Source: Paenibacillus popilliae ATCC 14706
Lineage (GTDB): Bacteria; Bacillota; Bacilli; Paenibacillales; Paenibacillaceae
Length of the DNA stretch: 48,516 nt
NCBI RefSeq assembly: GCF_000315235.1
Contig: NZ_BALG01000037.1
Span: 1 to 48,516, forward strand
Reading direction: 5' to 3'
Shown here: positions 1 through 7,319 of the stretch, piece after piece
How positions within the stretch are numbered: the first letter of the stretch is position 1
Layout of the letters: every line of letters begins with the position of its first letter
Program-made: the position numbers and the translations under genes
Notes under the pieces: generated by a model
The model's database searches: none
Told to the model about the DNA's origin: nothing
What the model saw: the letters and a program-made list of their open reading frames with translations, nothing else

Positions 1-186
1 TTCTTGCTTTAATGCTTGCAATTGTTCTTCCCCTTTGGTCAATAGGGAACCGAACTCTGCTGTAGGGGTTTGTCCTTCTGCATACAAAGGAGAAGGACAA
101 TAAATTTCTGTAGCTATTAAATTGAAGCTTGTTAACACAATAAGACTGGTTTTACTAAATTTTTTTAAAGACACCTTCCTATTCAT
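1..186 (-). CDS. Secreted protein, N-terminal part (cut by window edge)
   Basis: Only the first 62 codons are inside the window; the gene runs off the left edge. It starts at ATG with a GGGGGAG ribosome site about 8 bases upstream. The N-terminus has a basic stretch (NRKVSLKKFSK), a hydrophobic core (SLIVLTSFNLIAT) and a likely cleavage near LYA-EG, so the product is probably exported. The mature start is rich in Thr, Glu, Leu and Lys. I do not recognise the family. It lies in a decayed accessory region, so it may be a cargo gene or a remnant. Confidence 0.6.
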   Translation of the reverse strand, partial: MNRKVSLKKFSKTSLIVLTSFNLIATEIYCPSPLYAEGQTPTAEFGSLLTKGEEQLQALKQE

Positions 187-210
187 AAATAATCACTCCC
201 CCAAAATATA

Positions 211-238
211 CTTATAATGTAAATATTAATGATAACAA
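211..238 (-). promoter_or_regulatory. Possible sigma-A promoter of the left-edge secreted protein
   Basis: On the minus strand TTGTTA (238-233) and TATAAG (216-211) are separated by 16 bases, about 30 bases before the start codon. The surroundings are very AT-rich, so chance matches are likely. Confidence 0.35.
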
Positions 239-379
239 TTGATTTTACAACTCCTAAATTAATTCTTTCTTGTTGAAAAATACTTTTTAATAACATTTAC
301 TTACTTCGACAAGGATCCAAAGCTTTGATTCCTAATCTGAATCTTTCAGCTTAGTACCTCCCATATTTTAAGGTTGAAC

Positions 380-605
380 GTGTATTCATATGTAATGGGC
401 GAAATGGAAGTGGAACGTAAACCCGATGTCCCTTGATGTGTCAGTTGGCGGAAATGCATTCGATATATCGGAGTATGAGTCATCCCTCAGCCATTCAGAA
501 CGCGCCCATGCTTACGACAACGTGGAGCTTTACGACGAAAGTGGAAGCGGCAACGAACCATTCGAAGACGAAGCAGAAGCGTCCGTCGAAACAGGGGAGC
601 TATGA
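380..605 (+). pseudogene. Phage-like ORF remnant, two frames joined at CCT-TGA
   Basis: Two short open frames overlap. The first (from GTG 380) ends with codons for ERKPDVP and a TGA at 434-436. The second, starting at ATG 426, encodes 59 acidic residues and stops at 603-605. Skipping one base at CCT TGA joins them into one continuous acidic protein. Neither has a convincing ribosome site. I read this as the tail of a decayed phage or mobile-element gene; a genuine +1 frameshift is possible but unproven. The flanking 190-380 stretch holds no other gene that I can support. Confidence 0.3.
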
Positions 606-612
606 GTATGGC

Positions 613-639
613 AAGAGGCGGCTAATGAAGCCGCCTCTT
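613..639. terminator. Perfect 11-bp hairpin between convergent ends
   Basis: AAGAGGCGGCT and AGCCGCCTCTT pair perfectly around the loop AATGA. It lies just after the 59-codon ORF and 36 bases beyond the stop of the yfnA-type permease, so it could end both transcripts. There is no clear T-run on either strand, so it may work with Rho or only protect 3' ends. Confidence 0.5.
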
Positions 640-674
640 GCCTGTCAATCCGGACGAATCGTCTTGAGTCCGAA

Positions 675-2066
675 TTAGCAACGTTCATTCAACTTGCTAT
701 GCTTGCGGGAATAAATAAAGTAGATAACCGTACCAATAGCAATCCAAATCACAAAGGAAATCCAAGTGATTAACGGTAAACTCGATGCAAGGTAAAGACA
801 CAGCAAGGCGCTAATGGCCGGCAGTACGGGGACGAACGGGACTCGGAAGGAAGCCTTTATGTCAGGGAACTTCTTCCGCAAGACGATGACTGCAATCGAT
901 ATTAGGGTAAACGCAGCCAATGTACCCATATTTACTAAGTGCGCCAGGGTGGTTAGATCAATAAAACCTGCAATGCCCGCGGCGACAAACCCGGTTAACC
1001 ATGTGTTTGCAAATGGAGTCCGGGTCTTTGCGTGCACCTTTGAGAATTGTTGCGGCAATAATCCATCGCGACTCATGGCGTAGGTTAAACGAACTTGCGC
1101 ATAGATTAATGCAAGAATTACGGTTGTAATGCCAAATACCGCCCCGATCGAAATGATACCCGCTATTGCGTTTTGCCCGACAGATTCTAATGCTAAAGCG
1201 ACGGGCGCGCCAACGTTTAATTTGGTGTACGAGATCATTCCTGTTAATACACCAGAGACGGTTATATACAAAATAGTACAAATGAGCAAGGAGCCGATAA
1301 TCCCAATCGGCATTGTTCTTTTCGGATTCTTCACTTCTTCCGATGCCGTAGCGATAACATCGAACCCGATATAGGCAAAGAACACCGTAGCTGCGCCGGT
1401 TACAATCCCCTGAACTCCAAACGGCGCAAAAGGCACCCAGTTATCAGGTTTTACATACCAAACCCCTACGATAATAAATAGCAGGATTACAGCTAATTTG
1501 ACGAACACCATAATATTGTTGAATTTGATGCTTTCCTTTACACCCTTGCTGACGAGTGCCGTAATTGCCAAGATGATCAGAACGGCCGGCAAATCGATAA
1601 CTCCTCCTTCTCCAACACTAGGGGCGGAGGTGAGAATCGTGGGAAGGTGGATATTAAAACCCGCTAGCAAAGATTGAAAGTATGCAGACCACCCCGTGGA
1701 AACGGCAGAAATAGCCATCACATATTCAAGCATAAGATCCCATCCGATAAGGAAAGCGAACAATTCACCTAACGTGGTATATGTGTACGTATACACACTC
1801 CCTGAGACAGGTACGGCAGAAGAAAACTCGGCATAACAGAATGCAGCGAGTGCGCAGGCAATACCTGCGATAACAAATGACAACATGATCGCGGGTCCCG
1901 CAGATTCTGCCGCAACGACACCTGTCACGACAAAAATCCCGGTCCCGATCACGCAGCCTACGCCAAGAAAGATTAAATCCATCAATGACATCGTTCGTTC
2001 TAATTCTTTTTTCTCACTATGAGCGAGCATGAGGTTCAGTGTTTTTTTGCGAAAAAGCTGATTCAA
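675..2066 (-). CDS. yfnA: APC-superfamily amino-acid permease (YfnA-like)
   Basis: This 463-residue protein has about 12 hydrophobic segments. Near the N-terminus it carries the APC signature GVGCVIGTGIFV, followed by CYAEFSS and the mid-protein FFAYIGFDVIATASEEVKNP motif typical of cationic amino-acid/polyamine-type transporters. From recall it resembles Bacillus subtilis YfnA along its whole length, including the C-terminal YFIYSRKHS. It should sit in the cytoplasmic membrane and import an amino acid or related small metabolite; the substrate cannot be read from sequence. The start is TTG (2064-2066), supported by GGGAGGA seven bases upstream. It is a single-gene unit flanked by IS debris upstream and a hairpin downstream, and appears intact. 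Confidence 0.9.
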   Translation of the reverse strand: MNQLFRKKTLNLMLAHSEKKELERTMSLMDLIFLGVGCVIGTGIFVVTGVVAAESAGPAIMLSFVIAGIACALAAFCYAEFSSAVPVSGSVYTYTYTTLGELFAFLIGWDLMLEYVMAISAVSTGWSAYFQSLLAGFNIHLPTILTSAPSVGEGGVIDLPAVLIILAITALVSKGVKESIKFNNIMVFVKLAVILLFIIVGVWYVKPDNWVPFAPFGVQGIVTGAATVFFAYIGFDVIATASEEVKNPKRTMPIGIIGSLLICTILYITVSGVLTGMISYTKLNVGAPVALALESVGQNAIAGIISIGAVFGITTVILALIYAQVRLTYAMSRDGLLPQQFSKVHAKTRTPFANTWLTGFVAAGIAGFIDLTTLAHLVNMGTLAAFTLISIAVIVLRKKFPDIKASFRVPFVPVLPAISALLCLYLASSLPLITWISFVIWIAIGTVIYFIYSRKHSKLNERC

Positions 2067-2110
2067 TTAAGATTCCTCCCATGCAAAGGGTACCCAGAAG
2101 ATACGTAAAA

Positions 2111-2545
2111 TTATACATCGTATTCCAAATGAGTGCAAAATTTATTATTCTGCATACCACTCAATGCTACCGAAGGAAAATACTCTTTCCTTTGGTGACT
2201 TTGCGAAGCTGGCGAGGATAGCTCTCGGTGATATTGGTCGTATAGGTGAGTTTGTGGATCTCCGGCGGATACTCCGTTCCCCAGCTCTTCGAAGCGATCC
2301 AGTTCGGCAAGCGCGGCTTCTTCTGTTGCAGCTTTGTAGATCGGCTCCGGATCAGCGGTGACCTTATGCATGTCTTGGTAGGACATGTAACGCGTAGAAT
2401 GTCGAATTTGATAAATGATGCATTTCTGAATTTCGGTCTGTGGATAGCAAGCCGATGGCTTGAGAGAAGCCGGTAGGTTGTCCACACAGGTCATGAGAAT
2501 GTCTTGAATGCCGCTGTGTTCTCCCAGCCTTTCTATTATCTCCAT
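2111..2545 (-). pseudogene. IS256-family transposase, C-terminal fragment (copy A)
   Basis: The frame contains stretches typical of the C-terminal half of IS256/mutator transposases: IQDILMTCVDNL, ACYPQTEIQKCI, QIRHSTRYMSYQDMHKVTAD and AATEEAALAELDRFEE. The remaining C-terminus (LRKVTKGKSIF) continues in another frame, overlapping from 2487 down to about 2167, so at least one frameshift exists. The N-terminal half with the first catalytic Asp is absent. It is a dead fragment. No terminal inverted repeats could be matched, so the element's ends are undefined. Confidence 0.85.
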
Positions 2546-2592
2546 TGTAATAGGTTTTGGAGTTTACACAAACTATTTTACAGACTCTACTA

Positions 2593-2763
2593 CTACTCTT
2601 TATTTAATTTTTCCTGTAATTTAATAAAATCAGTTTCTAGTTGACTAATTCTTTTTTCATTTTTTTTAAAATAATTATAACAACGTACTATAAAATAAAT
2701 TAAGATTATAAAAAAAGAAATTGAAATTATCTCAGCAATAAACGCTTCAATAATAAAACTCAT
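2593..2763 (-). CDS. Small membrane protein, 56 residues
   Basis: This gene is shorter than usual ORF cut-offs. It starts at ATG (2761-2763) with GAGGG about nine bases upstream and stops with TAG. The first 30 residues are almost entirely hydrophobic (IIEAFIAEIISISFFIILIYFIV), giving one membrane span, followed by a basic segment YFKKNEKR and a short amphipathic helix (ISQLETDFIKLQEKLNK) able to form a coiled coil. The layout is like small DUF4083-type Bacillus proteins, but I cannot assign a family. It sits between two IS256 fragments in AT-rich DNA, and could be a mobile-element or toxin-type accessory protein. Confidence 0.55.
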   Translation of the reverse strand: MSFIIEAFIAEIISISFFIILIYFIVRCYNYFKKNEKRISQLETDFIKLQEKLNKE

Positions 2764-2889
2764 CTATATTTCCCTCATTTCTATATATAATTTAAATACA
2801 TTAATTGTCGGAGATAGTGTTTCTTACCACTCATTAATTATCTCATACATACGCCATGAAAGAAAGGGTTTCCAGAACTGAAAAATATT

Positions 2890-2997
2890 CAAGTGTTGTT
2901 TGAACGCTGCCCCGGATTGCACGGTGTAATCTTCTTTGAGGCTTTTCGGTGTTGCGTCTAAAACGTTACGGAAAAAGTGTGTCTGGCATCGCTGCCA
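2890..2997 (-). pseudogene. IS256-type transposase, short central fragment
   Basis: On the minus strand one frame reads WQRCQTHFFRNVLDATPK followed by SLKEDYTVQSGAAFKQHL. The WQRCQxHFxRN motif is typical of the central part of mutator/IS256 transposases. It is not continuous with either neighbouring C-terminal fragment and comes from a different branch of the family, so it marks a separate insertion. Confidence 0.65.
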
Positions 2998-3025
2998 TAT
3001 ATAATGACCGTATCACAGGGGGCTG

Positions 3026-3468
3026 TCAAGAGTTTTGAATAAACATCGGCGAGAGGTAGAGCATCTTGAGCAATACCTCATCGGAAGGAAAGATGCTTTT
3101 GCCCTTCGTGACTTTACGAAGCTGGCGATGGTAGCTATCGATCATATTGGTCGTATAGATATAGATAAGCTTGCGAATCTCCGGCGGATAGGTGAAGAAG
3201 ATTTCCAGATCCCCCCCCCAGTTATTGCGCCAGGAACGCACGATGAGCGGATGCATTTCTGAATTTCGGTCTGTGGATAGCAAGCGGTGATGGCCTGCGA
3301 GAAACCGGTTAGATTGTCCACGCAGGTAATGAGAATGTCCAGAACGACGCGGTTTTTCAGCTCATCCCAAAAGTGAATGGCATCCAGAAAGACCACGGCA
3401 TATTTAAGCAGCATCTTGAGTTGGAGCTGTACGATTACGTAAATAGGTACAACAAACATCGTATACAT
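3026..3468 (-). pseudogene. IS256-family transposase, C-terminal fragment (copy B)
   Basis: Two overlapping frames give FLDAIHFWDELKNR, LDILITCVDNLTGFSQAITACYPQTEIQKCI and then RSWRNNW, YPPEIRKLIY, SYHRQLRKVTKGKSIFPSDE and LLKMLYL. This is the second half of an IS256-type transposase closely related to copy A at 2111-2545. Frameshifts are present near the AEIQKCI/RSWRNNW junction and a large middle block is deleted. Both copies share orientation, so the region probably arose by insertion followed by internal deletion. Confidence 0.85.
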
Positions 3469-3479
3469 GGAACTTTAGG

Positions 3480-3623
3480 CTATATGATCTTAATCTCAAT
3501 TCGATCAATTGGATAGGACGTGCCTTCTACATTTTGTGGTAGATCTCCTGCCTTCAGATGCCCTGCTTCCACCTATCCTTGACCGGGTACCCAGAACGGA
3601 TGCTCCCCGGTGGATTTTCTTGG
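3480..3623 (-). pseudogene. HINT (intein-like) domain remnant of a polymorphic toxin
   Basis: One minus-strand frame reads STGEHPFWVPGQG, then a TAG stop where Trp is expected, then VEAGHLKAGDLPQNVEG and IDRIEIKII, ending at TAG. The T-x-EHPFW...G-W-V-A-x-LKxGD pattern is the hallmark of the pretoxin-HINT domain that lies before the C-terminal toxin in Rhs/WapA-like proteins. Nothing of the large upstream protein remains here, and the in-frame stop shows that the piece is dead. It suggests that a contact-dependent or secreted polymorphic toxin gene once occupied this site. Confidence 0.65.
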
Positions 3624-3865
3624 GGGATGTTGGATAAACACTGATATACCATATATTAGCAAAATAAATTGTAGGGGGTGTATTTTTACGCCATTTTACA
3701 GAACCCTTCTACTTCAGTGCAAAGAACCACATCCTGCTACTTCGTACAAGGTGTCACTTTCATACAAAAATATCCCTTTTTTTCTTGTAAACATATGGTA
3801 TATTTAGGTGCATACAGCTTTGATAATACATCTAAAGAAAAAAATAATATTTGGAGGAATAAGCC

Positions 3866-4057
3866 ATGAAAAAATTGTTACTAGTGACAGCACTTGCAGC
3901 GTCCACCATCCTAAGCGCAACTTCTGCGTTTGCTCAAGAAGTACCTGCAACAACAAAAGCTTCTGGAAAATCAGTTCAAACGAATGGGGAAGGAGGACGA
4001 GTAGCTTTCCCTAACAAAGAAGAATTGAAAGAAATACACTATCAAATTTTAAATTAA
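3866..4057 (+). CDS. Small secreted peptide precursor (63 residues)
   Basis: The gene starts at ATG with an ideal GGAGGAATAAGCC leader. Residues 1-23 form a classical signal peptide (KKLLLVTALAASTILSATSAFAQ) with cleavage predicted after AFA. About 40 polar mature residues follow, with no cysteines and a Gly-rich middle (TNGEGGRVAFP). I do not recognise it. Its stop overlaps by four bases the stop of the convergent permease fragment. Nearby lie remains of a TPR-type regulator and a bacteriocin-like permease, so a signalling or bacteriocin-type role is possible, but nothing in the sequence proves it. The 3630-3865 stretch upstream is AT-rich and holds no other gene that I see. Confidence 0.6.
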   Translation: MKKLLLVTALAASTILSATSAFAQEVPATTKASGKSVQTNGEGGRVAFPNKEELKEIHYQILN

Positions 4058-4920
4058 TATTTTGAAGCGCATAGCAACAAAACAATAAATACTTGCAAAA
4101 AAATTCGTAATGCAATATGTACTTTGGTTGCTCCACAAAAAATATGGATGCTGAATTCCCTTATATTCTTTCTAACAAATTCCAAAGTATTAATAACGAC
4201 TAGTGATGCAGCAAAAATAATGACAATATGGAAATAAATAAAGTCATAATAATGTAATTTAGATTTTTCTGTAATATTCCGTAATTCTCTGATATCATTT
4301 TTATTCTTGACTATAATAGTTGAACCTTCAAAATAAGAGTTTCTGGTAATTTGCTCATCTTTGTGCACAACACTAATATAGGCCGAATCTTTATCCATAC
4401 TATATATAGAAGATTTTTCATTTGAGAAGCTGAAGCGACTAGCCTCTACTGGTATGTTCTTATAAAAGGTAAAATGATCCGTTTGCCTCTGTAACCACGA
4501 TAATAAATCTTGGTTTGTAAAATATACTTTCGTATCCTGTTGGTTGATCTGAATTCGATACGTGTTTTTATGAATATTATTTGTTCTCTGTTCTTCCACA
4601 GATAAGATCATAGAGATTCCACCTGCAATAATCGTACATACGATGATCGTGAAAAAAAGAGGCAGCCATGATTTTTTTATGATAGTAGGTATCCTATTCA
4701 CTTCCTTCACCTTTTCCTTTATGATAAATAATGCAGTCATTATGTAAAAAAAAGGATATTTTGGTGGAAATTTAAATGCCGCCAAAAATAGGATGAACAC
4801 CAATACTACACTAATATCTCCACTTATAAGTAGTATAAGCGGTTTGAAATGGGTTATTGATTTTTGATAACTTAGGTGTCCAGCCCCCTCTTTTTGCATA
4901 ATTGTCGGCAAATCTATCAT
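4054..4920 (-). CDS. FtsX-like ABC-type permease, N-terminally truncated
   Basis: The 288-residue ORF has membrane segments near residues 28-45, 50-65, 88-108 and 225-245 and a long extracellular loop of about 110 residues. Near the C-terminus NTLEFVRKNIREFSIHIFCGAT resembles the cytoplasmic coupling segment of FtsX-type permeases (R-x-E-F-x-I-...-GAT). The overall pattern recalls the bacteriocin-associated membrane proteins (DUF1430-like), which are normally over 600 residues, so less than half is present. Its first ~30 codons overlap the end of the broken regulator in another frame, with no convincing ribosome site, suggesting a deletion joined the two genes. No ATP-binding partner is present. 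Probably non-functional. Confidence 0.55.
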   Translation of the reverse strand: MIDLPTIMQKEGAGHLSYQKSITHFKPLILLISGDISVVLVFILFLAAFKFPPKYPFFYIMTALFIIKEKVKEVNRIPTIIKKSWLPLFFTIIVCTIIAGGISMILSVEEQRTNNIHKNTYRIQINQQDTKVYFTNQDLLSWLQRQTDHFTFYKNIPVEASRFSFSNEKSSIYSMDKDSAYISVVHKDEQITRNSYFEGSTIIVKNKNDIRELRNITEKSKLHYYDFIYFHIVIIFAASLVVINTLEFVRKNIREFSIHIFCGATKVHIALRIFLQVFIVLLLCASKY

Positions 4921-5535
4921 AGTTCCTTCCCTCTCTTAACCTTGCTACGGAAAGTGGTTCAAAAGCTTTGCTCTGCAAGGAGAGTTTCATATATTCCATC
5001 GCACTTTTCATGTAGCAGTCGAGGGCTGTCTCCCTACTTTCCTCAACCAGTAGGTCAATCTTCAACTTGTAATAAAGGGCTAGTTTAGATCGTTTGTCGG
5101 GAGTCGTTCGATGATTTTGAAGGAATGCCTCCATCTCAGGTTCAAATTTTAGGAGGCATAATTCCATGAGCGCGCAAGTAATCTATGATGGGGTTGTATA
5201 ATGATAATTGAGTGAAGGGGTTATTTACGGTGTCTGCTGTTCGATACACTTTCTCAATGGCATCCAAGCGGTCTTCATTTGGTGATTCATTTATGTACAA
5301 TTTCGATGTCATAATGGGGAATGTCTAATACAGCTGCGATGGACAAGATGGATTGAAAATCAGGGCGTAAGATTTCGCTGTTTTCAATTCTTGACAGGCT
5401 GCCTTTATCAAGGCCGACCGCTTCTTGCCGTTTCGACAGACTCATTGCCTTCTTCTGCCGATAGTACTGAATTAGCTCCCCCAAGTTCCTCGGCTTCGCA
5501 GTAACGGTACTCAAACCTTCACCACTCTTCGGCAA
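4811..5535 (-). pseudogene. XRE-HTH/TPR regulator (Rap/PlcR-like layout), frameshifted
   Basis: The first piece (5535-5287, TTG start) is an 82-residue HTH_3 domain: LGELIQYYRQKKAMSLSKRQEAVGLDKGSLSRIENSEI. After a TGA the reading continues in another frame (ESPNEDRLDAIEKVY, TQLSLYNPIIDYL), then shifts again into MELCLLKFEPEMEAFL and LALYYKLKIDLL with helical repeats. Together they match the HTH-plus-TPR plan of peptide-sensing Bacillus/Paenibacillus regulators. Two frameshifts and loss of the C-terminal repeats after about 4880, where it runs into the permease fragment, mark it as a pseudogene. Bases 5536-5625 show nothing else. Confidence 0.75.
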
Positions 5536-5625
5536 AACATATAAGATGATTGTTTATAGATTATAGATTACCATGAAATCATATTTTTGCAAACGATGTC
5601 CAAAAAAACAAATTTCGTTACCTGT

Positions 5626-7143
5626 TCATCTCGACTCCCTCCCTCTGGAGGGGATGTTGCGTACGAACAGTGAACAGCACTCCACATGCGCCGTCTGCGG
5701 GAACATGTCCACCGGCTGGACGGAGGCCAGTTCGTAGCCGCCGGCCAGCAGCACTTTGCAATCCTTCGCCAAGGTGGACGGATTGCAGGAGACATAGACG
5801 AGCCGCTTCGGCTTGGCGGCGAGGACGGCGCGCAGCAGACGCTCGTCGCATCCGGTGCGCGGCGGGTCGACGACGATGACGTCGGGGCGGTAGCCGTCCT
5901 TTACCCAGCGGGGAAGCAGTGCTTCGGCTTCCCCGGCATAGAAGGCGGCGTTCGTGCGGCCGCTGCGCTCGGCGTTCTGGCGGGCGTTGTCGACGGCCTC
6001 CGGGATGATCTCGATCCCGCGCACTTCGGCCGCGTACGGCGCGAGCCACAGGCCGATCGTGCCCGTTCCGCAGTAGGCATCAACGACCCGTTCCCGCCCG
6101 CTCAAGGCGGCGGCTACGCGCACCGCCTCATATAGCTTCAGCGTCTGCTGTGGGTTAAGCTGGAAGAAGGCGCGCGGCGACAGCGAGAACTTCACGTCGC
6201 CGAGCGAGTCCTCCATCGTCGGTTTGCCCCAGAGGATGCGCGTCTTGTCTCCGAACACGAGCGACGTCTTGCGTGTGTTGATATTGTGCGCGATCGTCGT
6301 CAGAGCGGGCACCGCCCGCAGCAGTTCGCTGACGAGCTGGTCGCTCTTCGGCAGCGTCTCTGTGCCGGAGACGAGCGTCAATTGAAGGTCGTCGGACTGG
6401 AAGCCTGTCCGCACGATGAGCGTGCGGATGACACCGCTGCGGCGCTTCGCATCATACGGCGCAATATGCAGCCGCTCCAGAATCACCTTGACCTCTTCGA
6501 GTGTCTGATTTATGCGGTCGTGCTGGATCGTACAGCCCGTAATGTCGACGAGCTGGTGGGACTGCGCCTCGTACAGGCCGGCCACGATGCTGCCGTCTTG
6601 TCTGGCGCCGAGCTGCAGTTGGGCTTTGTTCCGGTAGTGCCACGGATCGTCTATGCCCAGCATCGGCTTGAGCGGCAGCGCCTGCCCTTCGACGCCGGCA
6701 TAGCGGCGGAACGCTTCCCGCACCAGATCCTCCTTCGCCCGGAGCTGGCCCTCGTAAGCGAGATGCTGCAGTTGGCAGCCGCCGCAGCGCTCGTACACCG
6801 GACAAGGCGGCTGGCGCCGGTCCGGCGACTCCTTCTCATACGCCATCACGGAGGCGACGATATGCTTGTCGTGCACGGCGGTCACCTTCGCCCGCACGAC
6901 CTCGCCCGGCAGAGTACCGTCGAGGAAGACGGCTTTTTTGCGATAATAGCCGACGCCTTCTCCATTAATGCCGATCCGCTTGATCGTGACAACGATGCGG
7001 TCGCCAAGCTTCACCTGCTCTGCAGAGGCATCGGTCACCCGCGGCCGCGCTCCGGCCCCCTTTTTCCAAGCTGCCCGCTCCTTAGGATTGCTTCCTCTAT
7101 GACTTCTATGACTCCGGTCTGTACCGATTCTTCGTTCATTCAT
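5626..7143 (-). CDS. rlmCD: 23S rRNA (uracil-5-)-methyltransferase RlmCD/RumA family
   Basis: The enzyme transfers a methyl group from SAM to C5 of uridines in 23S rRNA. Residues about 43-100 form the TRAM RNA-binding domain. Four iron-sulfur cysteines are at C114, C120, C123 and C204. The SAM-binding motif VVDAYCGTGTIGL begins at 353, DPPRTG is at 426-431, the catalytic nucleophile is C453 in VSCNPSTLAKD and the general base is E488 in HVECC. All key residues are present. The single Firmicute enzyme usually modifies two sites (U747 and U1939), hence the rlmCD name. A basic 40-residue N-terminal extension precedes TRAM. The start is ATG with AGGAG upstream; it is divergent from recQ. Confidence 0.95.
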   Translation of the reverse strand: MNERRIGTDRSHRSHRGSNPKERAAWKKGAGARPRVTDASAEQVKLGDRIVVTIKRIGINGEGVGYYRKKAVFLDGTLPGEVVRAKVTAVHDKHIVASVMAYEKESPDRRQPPCPVYERCGGCQLQHLAYEGQLRAKEDLVREAFRRYAGVEGQALPLKPMLGIDDPWHYRNKAQLQLGARQDGSIVAGLYEAQSHQLVDITGCTIQHDRINQTLEEVKVILERLHIAPYDAKRRSGVIRTLIVRTGFQSDDLQLTLVSGTETLPKSDQLVSELLRAVPALTTIAHNINTRKTSLVFGDKTRILWGKPTMEDSLGDVKFSLSPRAFFQLNPQQTLKLYEAVRVAAALSGRERVVDAYCGTGTIGLWLAPYAAEVRGIEIIPEAVDNARQNAERSGRTNAAFYAGEAEALLPRWVKDGYRPDVIVVDPPRTGCDERLLRAVLAAKPKRLVYVSCNPSTLAKDCKVLLAGGYELASVQPVDMFPQTAHVECCSLFVRNIPSRGRESR

Positions 7144-7240
7144 TTCTGGTCGCTCCTGCCTTCAGATTCAACTGCTCTCACTATAGCAAAAAGAACAGAT
7201 GGGCGCCAACCGCCGGCAACGAGTCTCGGGCCAAGAGAAT

Positions 7241-7274
7241 CCCAACGGGTACTCCCAACCGGCTTCCCGTTGGG
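7241..7274. repeat. Inverted repeat in the rlmCD-recQ divergent region
   Basis: CCCAACGGG and CCCGTTGGG are 16 bases apart, 46 bases before the recQ start. The hairpin has no T-run and lies in a promoter region, so it could be a regulatory site or a leader structure. The remaining 7144-7319 sequence holds no gene. Confidence 0.4.
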
Positions 7275-7319
7275 TTATACTAGAACAATAGCAGGGAGAG
7301 CGAGAAGGAGTTCGAGGAT

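Noticed and set aside
233-252. Fur-box-like TGATAACAATTGAT
   Set aside because: Only one half fits the 7-1-7 pattern in very AT-rich DNA, so chance is likely.
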